A DNA stretch of 64,000 nt from Acidaminococcus intestini DSM 21505 (GTDB taxonomy: Bacteria > Bacillota > Negativicutes > Acidaminococcales > Acidaminococcaceae): the NCBI RefSeq assembly GCF_000425045.1, contig NZ_AULA01000001.1, forward strand, positions 62,001 to 126,000, read 5' to 3'. Below, in pieces: positions 35,719 through 47,622 of this stretch. A program made the translations under genes and the position numbers. A model generated the notes under the pieces. It saw only the letters and a list, made by a program, of their open reading frames with translations. It did no database searches and had not been told where the DNA came from. The number at the start of each line of letters is the position of its first letter. Within the stretch, counting starts at the first letter, position 1.

Positions 35719-37804
35719 GGGCGTCCCTCCCCTTCTTGTAACCCCCATAGGCACGATAAAGTCCTTCAAACACAACAACGGCCAAAACGCCTAGGATCAC
35801 GCCCAGTGCATAACCATCAAGGGCCCGGACATAGCTCATGAAAATAGGGGTCCGCATATGGCAGAACGTCTGGACGAGACTTGCCTGTCCAATGGTCGCG
35901 GCTACGGCAAAAAGGCCATAGGCCCAAGTCGGAAGTTTCCGCAAGACGCACCAAGCCGTCAGGTAAAAAGCCGGATGACCAATGAGAAATTCCTTTTCCC
36001 GGGGCCGGGCGTACATGGTCTCTTCAAGGAAATAGCGAAGCTTTTCCTCAAAGGCCGGAACGGGAACCCCTGCCGTATGGCCGCTGCGGCCAATAAAGAC
36101 CCACGCCACGATGGCAAAGGCAAGGAGAACAATGAGGGTCGACAGCGTAAATGGGCGGTTAAGAAACGCCCGGATCCTTGATAAGGGAGCCGTAAGGCGT
36201 TCCCCTTCGTTCCACAGGCCATGACGTTTGACAAAGAGTAGGAACGTAAGAAGAACGGGCATCATGAAGGTGACCTTCACGCCGCGGTAGATATCAATTT
36301 CAAGGAGAAAACGTGTATCTCCAAGGACTGCCCCCAATAAAGAGGCACCAATGAGGGACAGAATCACGGCATAGCCTAGCTGGACCGTCGTCATGGCAAG
36401 AAGGCCTTTCATCGTCCTTTCTCCTTTACGGCGGTCCCACAGCGTGATCATGCGGGCCATGGAAAGGACGGGAAAGATGATGGCACTCAAAAGGGCCGTC
36501 ACCTGGCGGAACAAGAGTGCGTGGCTGCCTGTAAAGTAACCAGCAGATAGGACCAGCCCGCCCAAAAGGACCAGCTTGCCATAATGGCGTTGGGGCACGA
36601 TGCCAAGGAGAAGGAAATAAAGGCACCAAGCGGCCACGACAGAAAAAGCCATGGGCACATAGAAAAGACGGGACGAATGGTACGGGGCAAAGACGCCGGC
36701 CCGTCCGCTTATATATCCATGGGATGCCACGTCACGCGTCACATCACTTACGTATTCAAGGTTCGTTTCAAGGGCCGTGTTGCCATTAAGACCGGTAACA
36801 AAAGGACGGATGTAGTTGACGCGGATATTGCGCTCATCATCGGCAAGGGACCAGCGGCGGAACGCATCAAAGACCTTCATCTTGCGCTGCTCGTCTTCGG
36901 CAATGGTATAGACGCGGGCAGCATCATAGTCCATGACTTCCGAAAGGGGTACAAGTCCGTCCATCTTGATGAACTGGAGCTGTACATCGGCTTCGACCAT
37001 ACCCAGGGTGATATGCCGCTTTTTGAGCGCGTTCGCCACATTTTTGAGATAGCGAGGCTCGCCGAGCATGCTGCGGCCGCTGCCAATGATGAGCGAAACA
37101 TCGGCTCCCGTTTCATCAATTTCCTTAAAGAACACAGCAAGCTGCTGCTGAGCTTTTTCTTCATCCTTGGTGGTCTTTACAAAATTATTGGGACGAATGG
37201 CCACCATAAAGCCATTTTCCTTGGCGGCAAGAAGCTCGTCCGGCACAAGGATCAAGGGCGTTTCCTGGATGCCCAGCTGGTCCTGGCTGAAAGGATTCTT
37301 ATTGAGGGCCGTCGGAGCCTTGAGCATGTAGACACGGGGCGTATCGGAGACCTTCTGGAAGCGGTCCCTGTCAAAACGGGCGCCCAGTGTTTCAATGAGG
37401 GCATCAAAGGTGCGGCGGCTCGTTCCATCGGCCAGGTAGACAGCCTGATAGGTAAAATCCGGTGAGGATACAATGGCCTGCCAGCTCGGGCTCAGGCCGC
37501 CGATTTCCTTTTGACGCAGGAGCTCGCCGCCCGTATAGTAAGTAACAAGGCCTTCGCCTGCCATATCCATGATGGTGCGGTCTGAAACGGCAAGGGTCGT
37601 GACGCCGGCGTCCTTGAACTTTTTGAAGACGCTCTGCCTCGATAGACCCTCACTGTCCGCCATACGGACCAGGGCCTGATAATCCATGACCGTTTCCATA
37701 CTCCGATTGGCCTGTTCCACCTGATGCCGGCTCCAGTTAAGACAAAGGGAGGCCAAAAGGCCGAGACTGACGAGGACCACAAATAGCTGTTTGATTTTCT
37801 TCAC
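35711..37804 (-). CDS. DUF5693-family multi-pass membrane protein
   Basis: 697 residues. N-terminal helix (LFVVLVSLGLLASLCLNW), a periplasmic region of about 350 residues with AVSDRTIMDMAGEGLVTYYT and GSGRSMLGEPRYLKN, then about nine membrane helices. The family is found next to csaB in many Firmicutes and Negativicutes, as here (8-base overlap), so it may act in secondary wall polymer synthesis or export. No catalytic motif is evident and its role is unknown. Confidence 0.8.
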   Translation of the reverse strand: MKKIKQLFVVLVSLGLLASLCLNWSRHQVEQANRSMETVMDYQALVRMADSEGLSRQSVFKKFKDAGVTTLAVSDRTIMDMAGEGLVTYYTGGELLRQKEIGGLSPSWQAIVSSPDFTYQAVYLADGTSRRTFDALIETLGARFDRDRFQKVSDTPRVYMLKAPTALNKNPFSQDQLGIQETPLILVPDELLAAKENGFMVAIRPNNFVKTTKDEEKAQQQLAVFFKEIDETGADVSLIIGSGRSMLGEPRYLKNVANALKKRHITLGMVEADVQLQFIKMDGLVPLSEVMDYDAARVYTIAEDEQRKMKVFDAFRRWSLADDERNIRVNYIRPFVTGLNGNTALETNLEYVSDVTRDVASHGYISGRAGVFAPYHSSRLFYVPMAFSVVAAWCLYFLLLGIVPQRHYGKLVLLGGLVLSAGYFTGSHALLFRQVTALLSAIIFPVLSMARMITLWDRRKGERTMKGLLAMTTVQLGYAVILSLIGASLLGAVLGDTRFLLEIDIYRGVKVTFMMPVLLTFLLFVKRHGLWNEGERLTAPLSRIRAFLNRPFTLSTLIVLLAFAIVAWVFIGRSGHTAGVPVPAFEEKLRYFLEETMYARPREKEFLIGHPAFYLTAWCVLRKLPTWAYGLFAVAATIGQASLVQTFCHMRTPIFMSYVRALDGYALGVILGVLAVVVFEGLYRAYGGYKKGRDARG

Positions 37805-37824
37805 GGCTTACCCCTTTCCCCTGA

Positions 37825-38925
37825 TCAATGTTTCAGGCTGCGGAGATAGCTTTCCACAAAAAGATCCAGGTCCCCGTCCATAACGGCTTGGATATTGCCG
37901 GTTTCCGCGCCAGTCCGATGATCCTTGACCAAGGTATAGGGCTGGAAAACATAGGAGCGGATCTGGCTCCCCCACTCGATGGCCTGATAGTCTCCGGCAA
38001 GGTCGCTGATTTTTTGATCTTGGATGGCCTTTTCGTATTCAAAGAGTTTGGCACGCAGCAGCTGCAGGCAGCGTTCCTTGTTCTGCAGCTGGGACCGTTC
38101 GTTCTGGCACTGGACAACAATGCCCGTCGGCAAATGGGTCATACGGACAGCCGAAGACGTCTTGTTGACGTGCTGTCCGCCAGCACCGCTGGCGCGGTAG
38201 TAGTCAACGCGGACATCGTCCATGTTGATGTTGACTTCCACCGTATTATCGATTTCCGGCATAACGTCCACCGCCGCAAAGGAGGTGTGGCGGCGGGCAT
38301 TGGAGTCAAAAGGAGAAATACGGACAAGACGGTGCACGCCCTTCTCGCTTTTGAGGAACCCATAGGCATTATGTCCCTTGATGGCAAGGGTAGCACTCTT
38401 GGTTCCTGCTTCTTCACCGGGCAGGACATCGAGCAGTTCCACTTCAAAACCCTTTCCTTCGGCATAGCGCGTGAACATCCGCAGAAGCATGCCCGTCCAA
38501 TCCTGGGCTTCCGTTCCGCCCGCACCAGCATGAAGGTTCATGATGGCATTGTTGGCATCGTATTCATCACTGAGCAGCATGCCCAGTTCCAGTTCCGAAA
38601 GGGTATGCTTGGCCCCTTCCAGTTCCGATTCCATTTCGGAAACCAGGGTGTCGTCCTTTTCTTCCATGGCCATTTCCCAAAGGGTATCGAGGTCGTCGAC
38701 CTTCGTTTCAAGGCTCGTAAAGGTATCCACTTCTGATTTCAGGTTATTGGCTTCCTGGGCGACTTTCTGGGCCTTATCGGGATCATCCCAAAAGCCCGGT
38801 GCCGCCATCTGGTAATCAAGGTCCTGGATGCGTTCCTTCTTGGGTTCGATTTTAAGGCCCGTCTTGAGTTCGCCAAGACGGTTTCTGAGTTCGCCGATCT
38901 GCGGTCTTAATTCTTCAAGTAACAC
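37825..38925 (-). CDS. prfB: Peptide chain release factor 2, no programmed frameshift
   Basis: Recognises UGA and UAA and triggers peptide release. SPF stop-codon motif (RISPFDSNARRHTSF) and GGQ in ASGAGGQHVNK are present; about 367 residues. I chose GTG 38925, which gives the 22-residue lead found before the frameshift site in other RF2 proteins; an ATG at 38973 with AAGGGAAG upstream is a real alternative that adds 16 residues. Where many bacteria have CTT TGA C, this gene reads GGC CTT AAA in a single frame, so the autoregulatory +1 shift is absent. Confidence 0.93.
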   Translation of the reverse strand: MLLEELRPQIGELRNRLGELKTGLKIEPKKERIQDLDYQMAAPGFWDDPDKAQKVAQEANNLKSEVDTFTSLETKVDDLDTLWEMAMEEKDDTLVSEMESELEGAKHTLSELELGMLLSDEYDANNAIMNLHAGAGGTEAQDWTGMLLRMFTRYAEGKGFEVELLDVLPGEEAGTKSATLAIKGHNAYGFLKSEKGVHRLVRISPFDSNARRHTSFAAVDVMPEIDNTVEVNINMDDVRVDYYRASGAGGQHVNKTSSAVRMTHLPTGIVVQCQNERSQLQNKERCLQLLRAKLFEYEKAIQDQKISDLAGDYQAIEWGSQIRSYVFQPYTLVKDHRTGAETGNIQAVMDGDLDLFVESYLRSLKH

Positions 38926-38998
38926 GATTCGTTCAATCCCTTTCCTATTGAATGAGGAGCCACAGGGCCCCATGTTGGATTCTTCCCTTCAATGTCCG

Positions 38999-39032
38999 AA
39001 AGGGGCTGCCGCCAAGGCGGCATCCCCTTTTC
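38999..39032 (-). terminator. Hairpin between secA and prfB
   Basis: Minus strand GGGG-TGCCGCC pairs with CGGCAGCCCC around TTGG, followed by TTTC. Likely a partial terminator after secA. Confidence 0.6.
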
Positions 39033-39112
39033 TGTCATGCGCCGCACGAAAAAAGGCGCAGGCCTTTTTTCCGGACCTATGGCAAGGTCCCGTTCTTCAT
39101 GACTGTGCGGTG

Positions 39113-41647
<2,535 letters not shown>

Positions 41648-41766
41648 CTAAAATCACTCCTCATGGACGCATAGATAGCCTATTTATTCATCGTTTCATT
41701 TTATCAAATGCATATAGGAAAGTCAAAGAAAGGCACGCAAAAAGCGTGTCAAAAGAGAGAACTTTT

Positions 41767-42350
41767 TATTTTTTTGCTGGGTCTGCAAATTACGCCGAGT
41801 GGGTACATAGAAAGCCGCGTTCAAGCTGTCTATTGGCCGAATGGCTGTCCTGCATGCAAGGCTGCGGCTGTCGAGTAAAAAAAAACTAACGCTCTAGCTT
41901 TGATGCTGTGGTTCTTAAAGACCGTGAGGGAAACTAAAGGTCGAGCCGACACCAAAGCCCCCCTCCCCTTTTTACTCGGTGTGCAAATCGTGCCAATTTG
42001 ATGCAGTGACGCGCTCCCATTGCTTGAGAAAGATTCGTTCGATTGCAACGGGAGCATGCCGATTCGTAAGAAATCGCGTACTGCATTTTCATTCCTAAAT
42101 CGTCCGAAAAAGTGGAGTCCTTGGGCGAGCCCGTCTTGGTATTATTTCGTTTTCTTTAGAGGAAGCATGATTTGCCTGAGTCCCCTATTCAAAAAAAGGA
42201 ATTGAAAGAAAACGCGAAGGCTTTAACCAACCGCATTAGACAAGTAACTTACGTCGTCGATGAAAACATGAGCTCTTCGCAACGGGAACCATCTGATCGG
42301 AATTTGTAAAAAGCAAATGGAATAAAAGACCGGAAGGCAAAAACATGACA
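41767..42350 (+). repeat. Structured intergenic repeat, locus III (H, beta, H, alpha)
   Basis: The roughly 1 kb between secA and the hpf terminator has no convincing gene. It shows a weak H box (41771-41800), a beta module (GCTTTGATGCT near 41897, ACCGTGAGGGAAACT near 41920), a second H (41976-41997) and an alpha module whose main hairpin is 42013-42055 (GCTCCCATTGC/GCAACGGGAGC). A diverged tail runs to about 42350, where AAATGGAATAAAAGACCGGAAGG matches locus V. From 42350 to 42610 I see only degenerate sequence. Confidence 0.75.
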
Positions 42351-42616
42351 AAATGATTGCAAATCGTCTTGGTAAGTCGGATTGATGCCGCACATCGAGT
42401 ACAAAAGGAAAACACGAAAGCGGGACGATCTTGCCGCTATTGTGATTTCTATATTTCAAAAAGATTGTCTTCTTATAAAAGTCAAATACAATTCCAGAGC
42501 CCTAAACCGGGCATCAGCGTGGATCCAGTTTATGATTTCTCAGATTTGGCAGCGGATGTGAGGCGCCCCTTCTTCATCAATCCAGCCCGATTTTTGGGCT
42601 AGTTAAAACAGCTCCT

Positions 42617-42652
42617 AAAAAAAACATGCCGCCCGAAGGCGGCATGTTTTTT
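42617..42652 (-). terminator. Terminator after hpf
   Basis: ACATGCCGCC, loop TTCG, GGCGGCATGT, then eight T on the minus strand. Confidence 0.93.
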
Positions 42653-42654
42653 GA

Positions 42655-43197
42655 TTAGACAAGTTCCGGATTGATGAGACCATAGTCACCGGCTTTACGG
42701 CGGTACACAACGGCCATGGATTCCGTTTCGTCATTGAAGAAGACGAAGAAGTCGTGGTTCAGCATGTTCATCTGCATGATGGCTTCCTGCACATTCATGG
42801 GGCGCATCGCATAGGTCTTGGTGCGAGCGACCTTGAATTCGCCGTCAGCCGAGGCCTCTTCAACATCACCAGAAACCGGCGGAACCGCGGCATCACGGAA
42901 ATTGTTGTATTTCCGCTTCATGAGACGGGTTTTATATTTATGGATCTGGCGCTCAATCTTTTCCACACAGTTATCAATGGAAGCATACATGTTTTCGCTG
43001 CCTTCCTGGGCGCGGAGAACGATGCCGCTTGCAGGAACCGTAATTTCCACAATGTGCTTATTGCGTTCAATTCTCATGACGGCCGTGATTTCACCAACGG
43101 TCTTGAACTGCTTCGTAATGGTTTCAACCTTTTTTTCCACATAATCTTTCAATGCAGGCGTTACTTCAAGATTCTTACCACGAACTCTAACTGTCAT
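42655..43197 (-). CDS. hpf: Ribosome hibernation promoting factor, long form
   Basis: 180 residues. The N-terminal S30AE domain (about 1-100, MTVRVRGKNLEVTPALKDYV) blocks the decoding centre; the C-terminal domain (about 120-180, VARTKTYAMRPMNVQEAIMQ and FFVFFNDETESMAVVYRRK) mediates 100S dimer formation. Long forms are typical of Firmicutes. GGAGGTAATC precedes the start. Single gene with a strong terminator. Confidence 0.95.
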   Translation of the reverse strand: MTVRVRGKNLEVTPALKDYVEKKVETITKQFKTVGEITAVMRIERNKHIVEITVPASGIVLRAQEGSENMYASIDNCVEKIERQIHKYKTRLMKRKYNNFRDAAVPPVSGDVEEASADGEFKVARTKTYAMRPMNVQEAIMQMNMLNHDFFVFFNDETESMAVVYRRKAGDYGLINPELV

Positions 43198-43307
43198 AAT
43201 GATTACCTCCTAACTCACAGGATATTTCCTGTTCGTTCTTATTATCCTATTTCTACAAATGAAGCGAAATTCCTCTAAAAATCTTGAAAAATTTTCTAAA
43301 AATGTAA

Positions 43308-43340
43308 CAAAGAGGAAGCTCCGATTCCATCGGGCTTCCC
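43308..43340 (-). terminator. Terminator after the amino acid ABC operon
   Basis: Minus strand GGAAGC-CCGAT pairs with ATCGG-A-GCTTCC, then TCTTTG. Confidence 0.65.
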
Positions 43341-43390
43341 CAGTAATAACTGAAACCTTTTTTAATTGTTGGCCGGCTGGATTTGTTTCC

Positions 43391-44122
43391 TTACAGGATT
43401 TTTGACAAAAAGAGCTGCGCCCTTTCGCTTTTTGGATGGGAGAAAAATTCCTGTGGATCCGCTTCTTCCTGGATGACGCCTTGGTCAAGGAAAATCACGC
43501 GGTCCCCCACTTCCCGGGCAAAGCCCATTTCATGGGTCACAACAACCATGGTCATCCCTCCTTCAGCAAGGTCTTTCATGACGTCCAAGACTTCCTTGAT
43601 CATTTCCGGGTCAAGGGCGCTTGTCGGTTCATCAAAGAGCATGGCTTTGGGGTTCATGCAAAGTGCACGGGCAATGGCAACGCGCTGCTGCTGACCGCCG
43701 GATAGAGAATCAGGATAAGCAGCGGCCTTGTCAAGGAGCCCAACCTTTTTAAGATACATCTCGGCCTTTTCCATCGCTTCTTCCCGCGAGGCGTGGCGCA
43801 CCTTCATCGGCGCAAGGATCAAGTTTTCCATGACCGTCATATGCGGGAAAAGATTGAAGCGCTGGAAAACCATGCCGATTTCCTTGCGGACTTCGTTGAT
43901 GTTAGCCTCGCCATTAAGAGGAATGCCATCAAAGACAATTTCGCCGCCTGTAGGCACTTCCAGATAGTTGATGCAGCGCAGGAATGTACTCTTGCCGCCG
44001 CCTGAAGGGCCGATGACAACGACCACTTCCTCTTCCTTGATATTGATGTCGATGCCCTTTAGGACCTCGTTCTTGCCATAGCTTTTCCGAAGGCCGGTAA
44101 TCTTGATGAGATCATTTTTCAT
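43391..44122 (-). CDS. Polar amino acid ABC transporter, ATP-binding protein (GlnQ type)
   Basis: 243-residue ATPase: Walker [24 protein letters not shown] loop, signature [14 protein letters not shown], Walker [15 protein letters not shown] and VVTHE. It overlaps the permease stop by 11 bases and completes a binding protein, permease, ATPase operon read from 45562 leftward. The ligand is probably a polar amino acid. Confidence 0.94.
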   Translation of the reverse strand: MKNDLIKITGLRKSYGKNEVLKGIDINIKEEEVVVVIGPSGGGKSTFLRCINYLEVPTGGEIVFDGIPLNGEANINEVRKEIGMVFQRFNLFPHMTVMENLILAPMKVRHASREEAMEKAEMYLKKVGLLDKAAAYPDSLSGGQQQRVAIARALCMNPKAMLFDEPTSALDPEMIKEVLDVMKDLAEGGMTMVVVTHEMGFAREVGDRVIFLDQGVIQEEADPQEFFSHPKSERAQLFLSKIL

Positions 44123-44768
44123 TTTTCTTATACCGCCTTTCCAGAAGCCCTACGAGACGAGCCACAGCAAATGTCATAATGAGGTAGATAAACGCGACGG
44201 ACAGCCAGATTTCAAAAGAGGCATAGGTCCTGGCAATAATGAGCTGGCCGCGGCGGGTCAGTTCCTCAAAACCAATGACGGAGACCAAGGACGAATCCTT
44301 CAGCATGGCGATGAATTCATTGCCAAGGGGCGGAATGATCCGCTTAAAGGCCTGGGGCAGGATGACAAACCGCATGGTCTGCCACCAGTTCATGCCCAAA
44401 CTGCGGCCCGCTTCCATCTGCCCTCTGTCAATGGATTCAATGCCTCCGCGGAAAATTTCCGCAACATACGCCCCACTGTTGATGGAGCACGCAAAGACCG
44501 CAGCAAAAAAGGCATCCACCTGATGATGGATGAGTGCCGGCAAGGCAAAGTAAACAAGGAAGATCTGCACAAGAAGCGGCGTCCCGCGTAGGAAATCGAC
44601 ATATACATTGCCCAAGATCCGCAGGAGGCGGATACCCGTCATGCGGATGAGGGAAATGACAATTCCGATGGCCATGCCAAAACCAACGCTCAGTGCTGTA
44701 ATTTCAATGGTTACGCCCGCCCCTGCCAAAAGCAGGGGAAAGGACGACGTAATAATTTCTAGATCCAT
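44112..44768 (-). CDS. Polar amino acid ABC transporter permease (HisMQ/GlnP type)
   Basis: 218 residues, about five helices. [20 protein letters not shown] start, [19 protein letters not shown] and the EAA loop [20 protein letters not shown] are family marks. The ATG at 44768 has AAGGA 9 bases upstream. A single permease gene implies a homodimer. Confidence 0.94.
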   Translation of the reverse strand: MDLEIITSSFPLLLAGAGVTIEITALSVGFGMAIGIVISLIRMTGIRLLRILGNVYVDFLRGTPLLVQIFLVYFALPALIHHQVDAFFAAVFACSINSGAYVAEIFRGGIESIDRGQMEAGRSLGMNWWQTMRFVILPQAFKRIIPPLGNEFIAMLKDSSLVSVIGFEELTRRGQLIIARTYASFEIWLSVAFIYLIMTFAVARLVGLLERRYKKNEK

Positions 44769-44791
44769 ACCCACCAATCCTTACTCTGCCA

Positions 44792-45562
44792 TTATTTTTC
44801 TTTTGGCGCTTCGCCGAACCATTTCTTGTAAATCTTATCGTATTCGCCGTTTTTCTTTAGTTCGCCCAGGGCTTTATTGATTTCGCCAGCCAGTTTGCTG
44901 TCCTTCTTGACGGCAAATCCATACGGTTCAGCATCCATCGTTTCACCGACAATCTTATCCTGGCCCTTGCCTTCCTTCGTCAGGAAGTAAGCCCCAACAG
45001 GACGGTCAATGATGACCGCATCGGCATTCTTATTGTTGAGTTCAAGGAAGACTTCCGCATTCGTGTTGAAGGTCTTGACCTTGGCGCCCGGTACGGAAGC
45101 GGCCTTATCGGCCCCCGTCGTCCCAATCTGGACGGAAATCGTTTTGCCTTCAAGGTCCTTCAGGCTCTTGATGTTGTTTTCATCATTTCTGACAATGATA
45201 GCAAGACCGGACGTATAATACGGATCGGAGAAAGTCACGGCTTTTTTACGTTCTTCCGTAATGCTCATGCCAGAAGCTACAACATCGATATTGCCCGAAT
45301 TGATGGCTGGAATCAGGGCATCAAAGCCCATATTCTTAATTTCCACGTCACGGCCCATTTGCTTGCCAATGGCGCGGATCAGATCCATATCAAAGCCCGT
45401 GAAATCCTTGGAATCCTTTTCCTGGAATTCAAAAGGGGCAAAGGTCGGTTCCGTGCCTGCACGAAGGACCTTGGATTCCTTAGCTGCATCCTTACCGCCG
45501 CAGCCAGCAGCAAACATCGTCAAAGCGGCTAACATTCCAACAAGTACGGTACGTTTTTTCAT
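44792..45562 (-). CDS. Amino acid ABC transporter binding lipoprotein
   Basis: About 256 residues with lipobox FAAGC and the family-3 binding fold (FAPFEFQEKDSKDFTGFDMD, DALIPAINSGNIDVVASGMS). GGAGG lies 7 bases before the ATG at 45562. First gene of the operon with the permease and ATPase. It is related to, but clearly diverged from, the two tandem binding lipoproteins upstream (45992-47596). Confidence 0.93.
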   Translation of the reverse strand: MKKRTVLVGMLAALTMFAAGCGGKDAAKESKVLRAGTEPTFAPFEFQEKDSKDFTGFDMDLIRAIGKQMGRDVEIKNMGFDALIPAINSGNIDVVASGMSITEERKKAVTFSDPYYTSGLAIIVRNDENNIKSLKDLEGKTISVQIGTTGADKAASVPGAKVKTFNTNAEVFLELNNKNADAVIIDRPVGAYFLTKEGKGQDKIVGETMDAEPYGFAVKKDSKLAGEINKALGELKKNGEYDKIYKKWFGEAPKEK

Positions 45563-45607
45563 GGCTGTTCCTCCAGATAGACTTGATATTTTTAAGAAGC
45601 ATATGAC

Positions 45608-45636
45608 ATTATACATCTGAATGAATTTTTATACAA
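45608..45636 (-). promoter_or_regulatory. Promoter for the amino acid ABC operon
   Basis: TTGTAT, 17-base spacer, perfect TATAAT on the minus strand. Confidence 0.7.
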
Positions 45637-45645
45637 TGGGAGATT

Positions 45646-45686
45646 TTAAAAAAAGCAGCCTAAGCTAACAGCAAGGCGTAGGCTGC
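45646..45686 (-). terminator. Terminator just upstream of the ABC operon promoter
   Basis: GCAGCCTA pairs with TAGGCTGC on the minus strand and is followed by seven T. It isolates the operon from upstream read-through. Confidence 0.75.
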
Positions 45687-45734
45687 GGCGTCTATGACCG
45701 GGGGATAAGAGTCAAGGAAAAAAACGAAAGGGAA

Positions 45735-45930
45735 AAGATGACGAAGCGTTTCGAAATCACCTTGGTGAGGCGAATCGGTTTTCGCCGCCCTAAAGCAAAA
45801 AAACTGCGGCAACGGTTTGCTCATTCTGCATCAAGCCTTAATAAGAAGAGCGCACCGCTCTGAACGATTGACAGGTGTTCAGATCGGTGTTCTTTACGTT
45901 TTTCATTGATTGCCTTCCATAAGTTTTCAG
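45735..45930 (+). repeat. Structured intergenic repeat, locus IV (gamma hairpin)
   Basis: No gene lies between the terminators at 45686 and 45954. The gamma hairpin at 45848-45900 (GCACCGCTCTGAAC, loop GATTGACAG, GTTCAGATCGGTGT) matches 48741-48796 and 52358-52409, with changed but paired bases. A short stretch after it (TTTTTCATTGATTGCCTTCC) also resembles the others. Confidence 0.6.
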
Positions 45931-45953
45931 CCTGACAGCCTCCTATACACATA

Positions 45954-45987
45954 GAACGCCCCTGCCGATTATTCGGCAGGGGCGTTC
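45954..45987 (-). terminator. Hairpin after the first tandem binding lipoprotein gene
   Basis: GAACGCCCCTGCCGA, loop ATAA, TCGGCAGGGGCGTTC: a perfect 15-base stem 5 bases after the stop. Confidence 0.8.
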
Positions 45988-45991
45988 TCAC

Positions 45992-46780
45992 TTATTTCAT
46001 TTCACCAAACCATTTGGTATAGATTTTCTTGTATTCACCGGAGTCTTTCAGTTCCTTCAGGGCTTTATTCATGCCGTCCACAAGGTCTTTCTTGTCCTTC
46101 GGAGCTGCAATGCCGTAAAAGTCGCCTTTTTTCGGCGTGCCAACGGCTTTGGCATAGCTGGACCCTTTCTGTTTCAGGAAGTACTGAAGCACGGGCAGAT
46201 CACTGATGACAGCATCAACGTTGCCATTTTTGAGTTCGATGCAGGCAAGATCCGACGTATCAAAATTCGTAACTTTGGCGCCTTCAATCTTTTCAGCTTC
46301 CTGGGCGCCCGTTGTGCCTAGCTGGACACCGATGCGTTTGCCTTTCAGATCATCAAAGGACTTGATTTCATTGTTGTCTTTCTTGACGATGACCATCAGT
46401 CCCGATTCATAATAGGGATCTGTAAAAAGGACCTGTTTTTTCCGTGCGTCCGTAATAGACATACCGGAAATGATTACATCAATATTGCCGGCATTCATGG
46501 CAGGAATCAAGGCATCAAAGCCCATGCCCTTGATGGTCACTTTTTCATAGCCCATCTTCTTACCAATGGCTTCTATGAGTTCCATATCAAACCCTGTCGG
46601 TTTATCCGCTTCTTCGCTGGGGAACTCAAAGGGGGCAAAAGAAGGGGCCGTCCCGACGACAAGTTCCTTCTTTTGGGGCGCGGCTGCCTTTTTGTCATCT
46701 TTGGCCGCATTGCCGCCGCAGCCAGCCACACCCAAAATAAGCGCTGCGAGGAGGCACATCATCTTCAGACTTTTTTTCAT
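45992..46780 (-). CDS. Amino acid-binding lipoprotein, tandem copy 2
   Basis: About 262 residues, family-3 periplasmic-binding protein with lipobox GVAGC. No permease or ATPase gene accompanies it. It is a close paralogue of the next gene upstream (46805-47596): several blocks are identical, notably one of about 35 residues around GVQLGTTGAQEAEKIEGAKV. The pair likely arose by tandem duplication and may feed the GlnPQ-type transporter downstream or another one. AAGG lies 9 bases before the ATG at 46780. Confidence 0.9.
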   Translation of the reverse strand: MKKSLKMMCLLAALILGVAGCGGNAAKDDKKAAAPQKKELVVGTAPSFAPFEFPSEEADKPTGFDMELIEAIGKKMGYEKVTIKGMGFDALIPAMNAGNIDVIISGMSITDARKKQVLFTDPYYESGLMVIVKKDNNEIKSFDDLKGKRIGVQLGTTGAQEAEKIEGAKVTNFDTSDLACIELKNGNVDAVISDLPVLQYFLKQKGSSYAKAVGTPKKGDFYGIAAPKDKKDLVDGMNKALKELKDSGEYKKIYTKWFGEMK

Positions 46781-46804
46781 GGTTTTCATCCTTTCTTTCC
46801 CATC

Positions 46805-47596
46805 TTATTTTGTTTCTGCGCCAAACCATTTGTCATGGATCTTTTGATACTCGCCGGAATCCTTCAGTTCCTTGAGGGCTTTATTGAGTCCATCAATGAG
46901 CTCCTTTTTCCCCTTAGGTGCCGCGATTCCGTAAAAATCACCCTTTTTCGGGGTTCCAACGGTCTTTGCGTAGGAAGCGCCGCCCTTTTTAAGGAAATAC
47001 TCCAGTACCGGCAGGTCACTGATAACGGCGTCCACATTGCCGTTTTTAAGTTCCAGGCAAGCAAGGTCCGACGTGTCAAAATTCGTGACCTTGGCACCTT
47101 CAATCTTTTCGGCTTCCTGGGCGCCCGTAGTGCCTAGCTGGACACCAATGCGTTTACCTTTCAGATCAGCAAGGGAATGGATAACCGTATTATCCTTACG
47201 AACAATGGTCATGAGACCGGATTCATAGTAGGGATCGGTGAAGAGAAACTGTTTTTTTCGCTCTTCCGTAATGGACATACCTGCCATGGCTACATCAATC
47301 TGGCCGGCATTCATGGCCGGGAAGAGGGCATCAAAGCCCATGCCCTTAATGGTCACTTTTTCATAGCCCATCTTCTTTGCCATGGCCTTGATAAGATCCA
47401 TGTCAAAGCCCGTGATTTCCCCATCCTTCCCATCAGGGAATTCAAAAGGAGCAAAGGAAGGCTCCGTGCCTACAATGAGTTCCTTCTTTTGTTGTGCCGC
47501 ATCCTTACTGCCGGAATTTCCACACCCAGAAAGGCTGGTTACAACCACTGCAGCAAGAATGCCTGTTAAGGCCAATTTTTTCACCCAACTTTTCAT
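46805..47596 (-). CDS. Amino acid-binding lipoprotein, tandem copy 1
   Basis: About 263 residues, lipobox SLSGC, family-3 binding fold (FAPFEFPDGKDGEITGFDMD, GFDALFPAMNAGQIDVAMAG). Ends 24 bases before copy 2, so both are probably one transcript. Leader regions of the two paralogues differ while the ligand-binding core is nearly identical, so they may bind the same or closely related ligands. GAGGGG lies 9 bases before the ATG at 47596. Confidence 0.9.
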   Translation of the reverse strand: MKSWVKKLALTGILAAVVVTSLSGCGNSGSKDAAQQKKELIVGTEPSFAPFEFPDGKDGEITGFDMDLIKAMAKKMGYEKVTIKGMGFDALFPAMNAGQIDVAMAGMSITEERKKQFLFTDPYYESGLMTIVRKDNTVIHSLADLKGKRIGVQLGTTGAQEAEKIEGAKVTNFDTSDLACLELKNGNVDAVISDLPVLEYFLKKGGASYAKTVGTPKKGDFYGIAAPKGKKELIDGLNKALKELKDSGEYQKIHDKWFGAETK

Positions 47597-47622
47597 CCGT
47601 CTCAACCCCTCATCTTATTTAT

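Noticed and set aside
37825-38973. Programmed frameshift in prfB
   Set aside because: The gene is open in a single frame across the usual site and has no TGA there.
41648-42654. CRISPR array or tandem repeat array in the secA-hpf gap
   Set aside because: Repeated blocks are single, diverged and not regularly spaced; no identical short repeats with spacers anywhere in the window.
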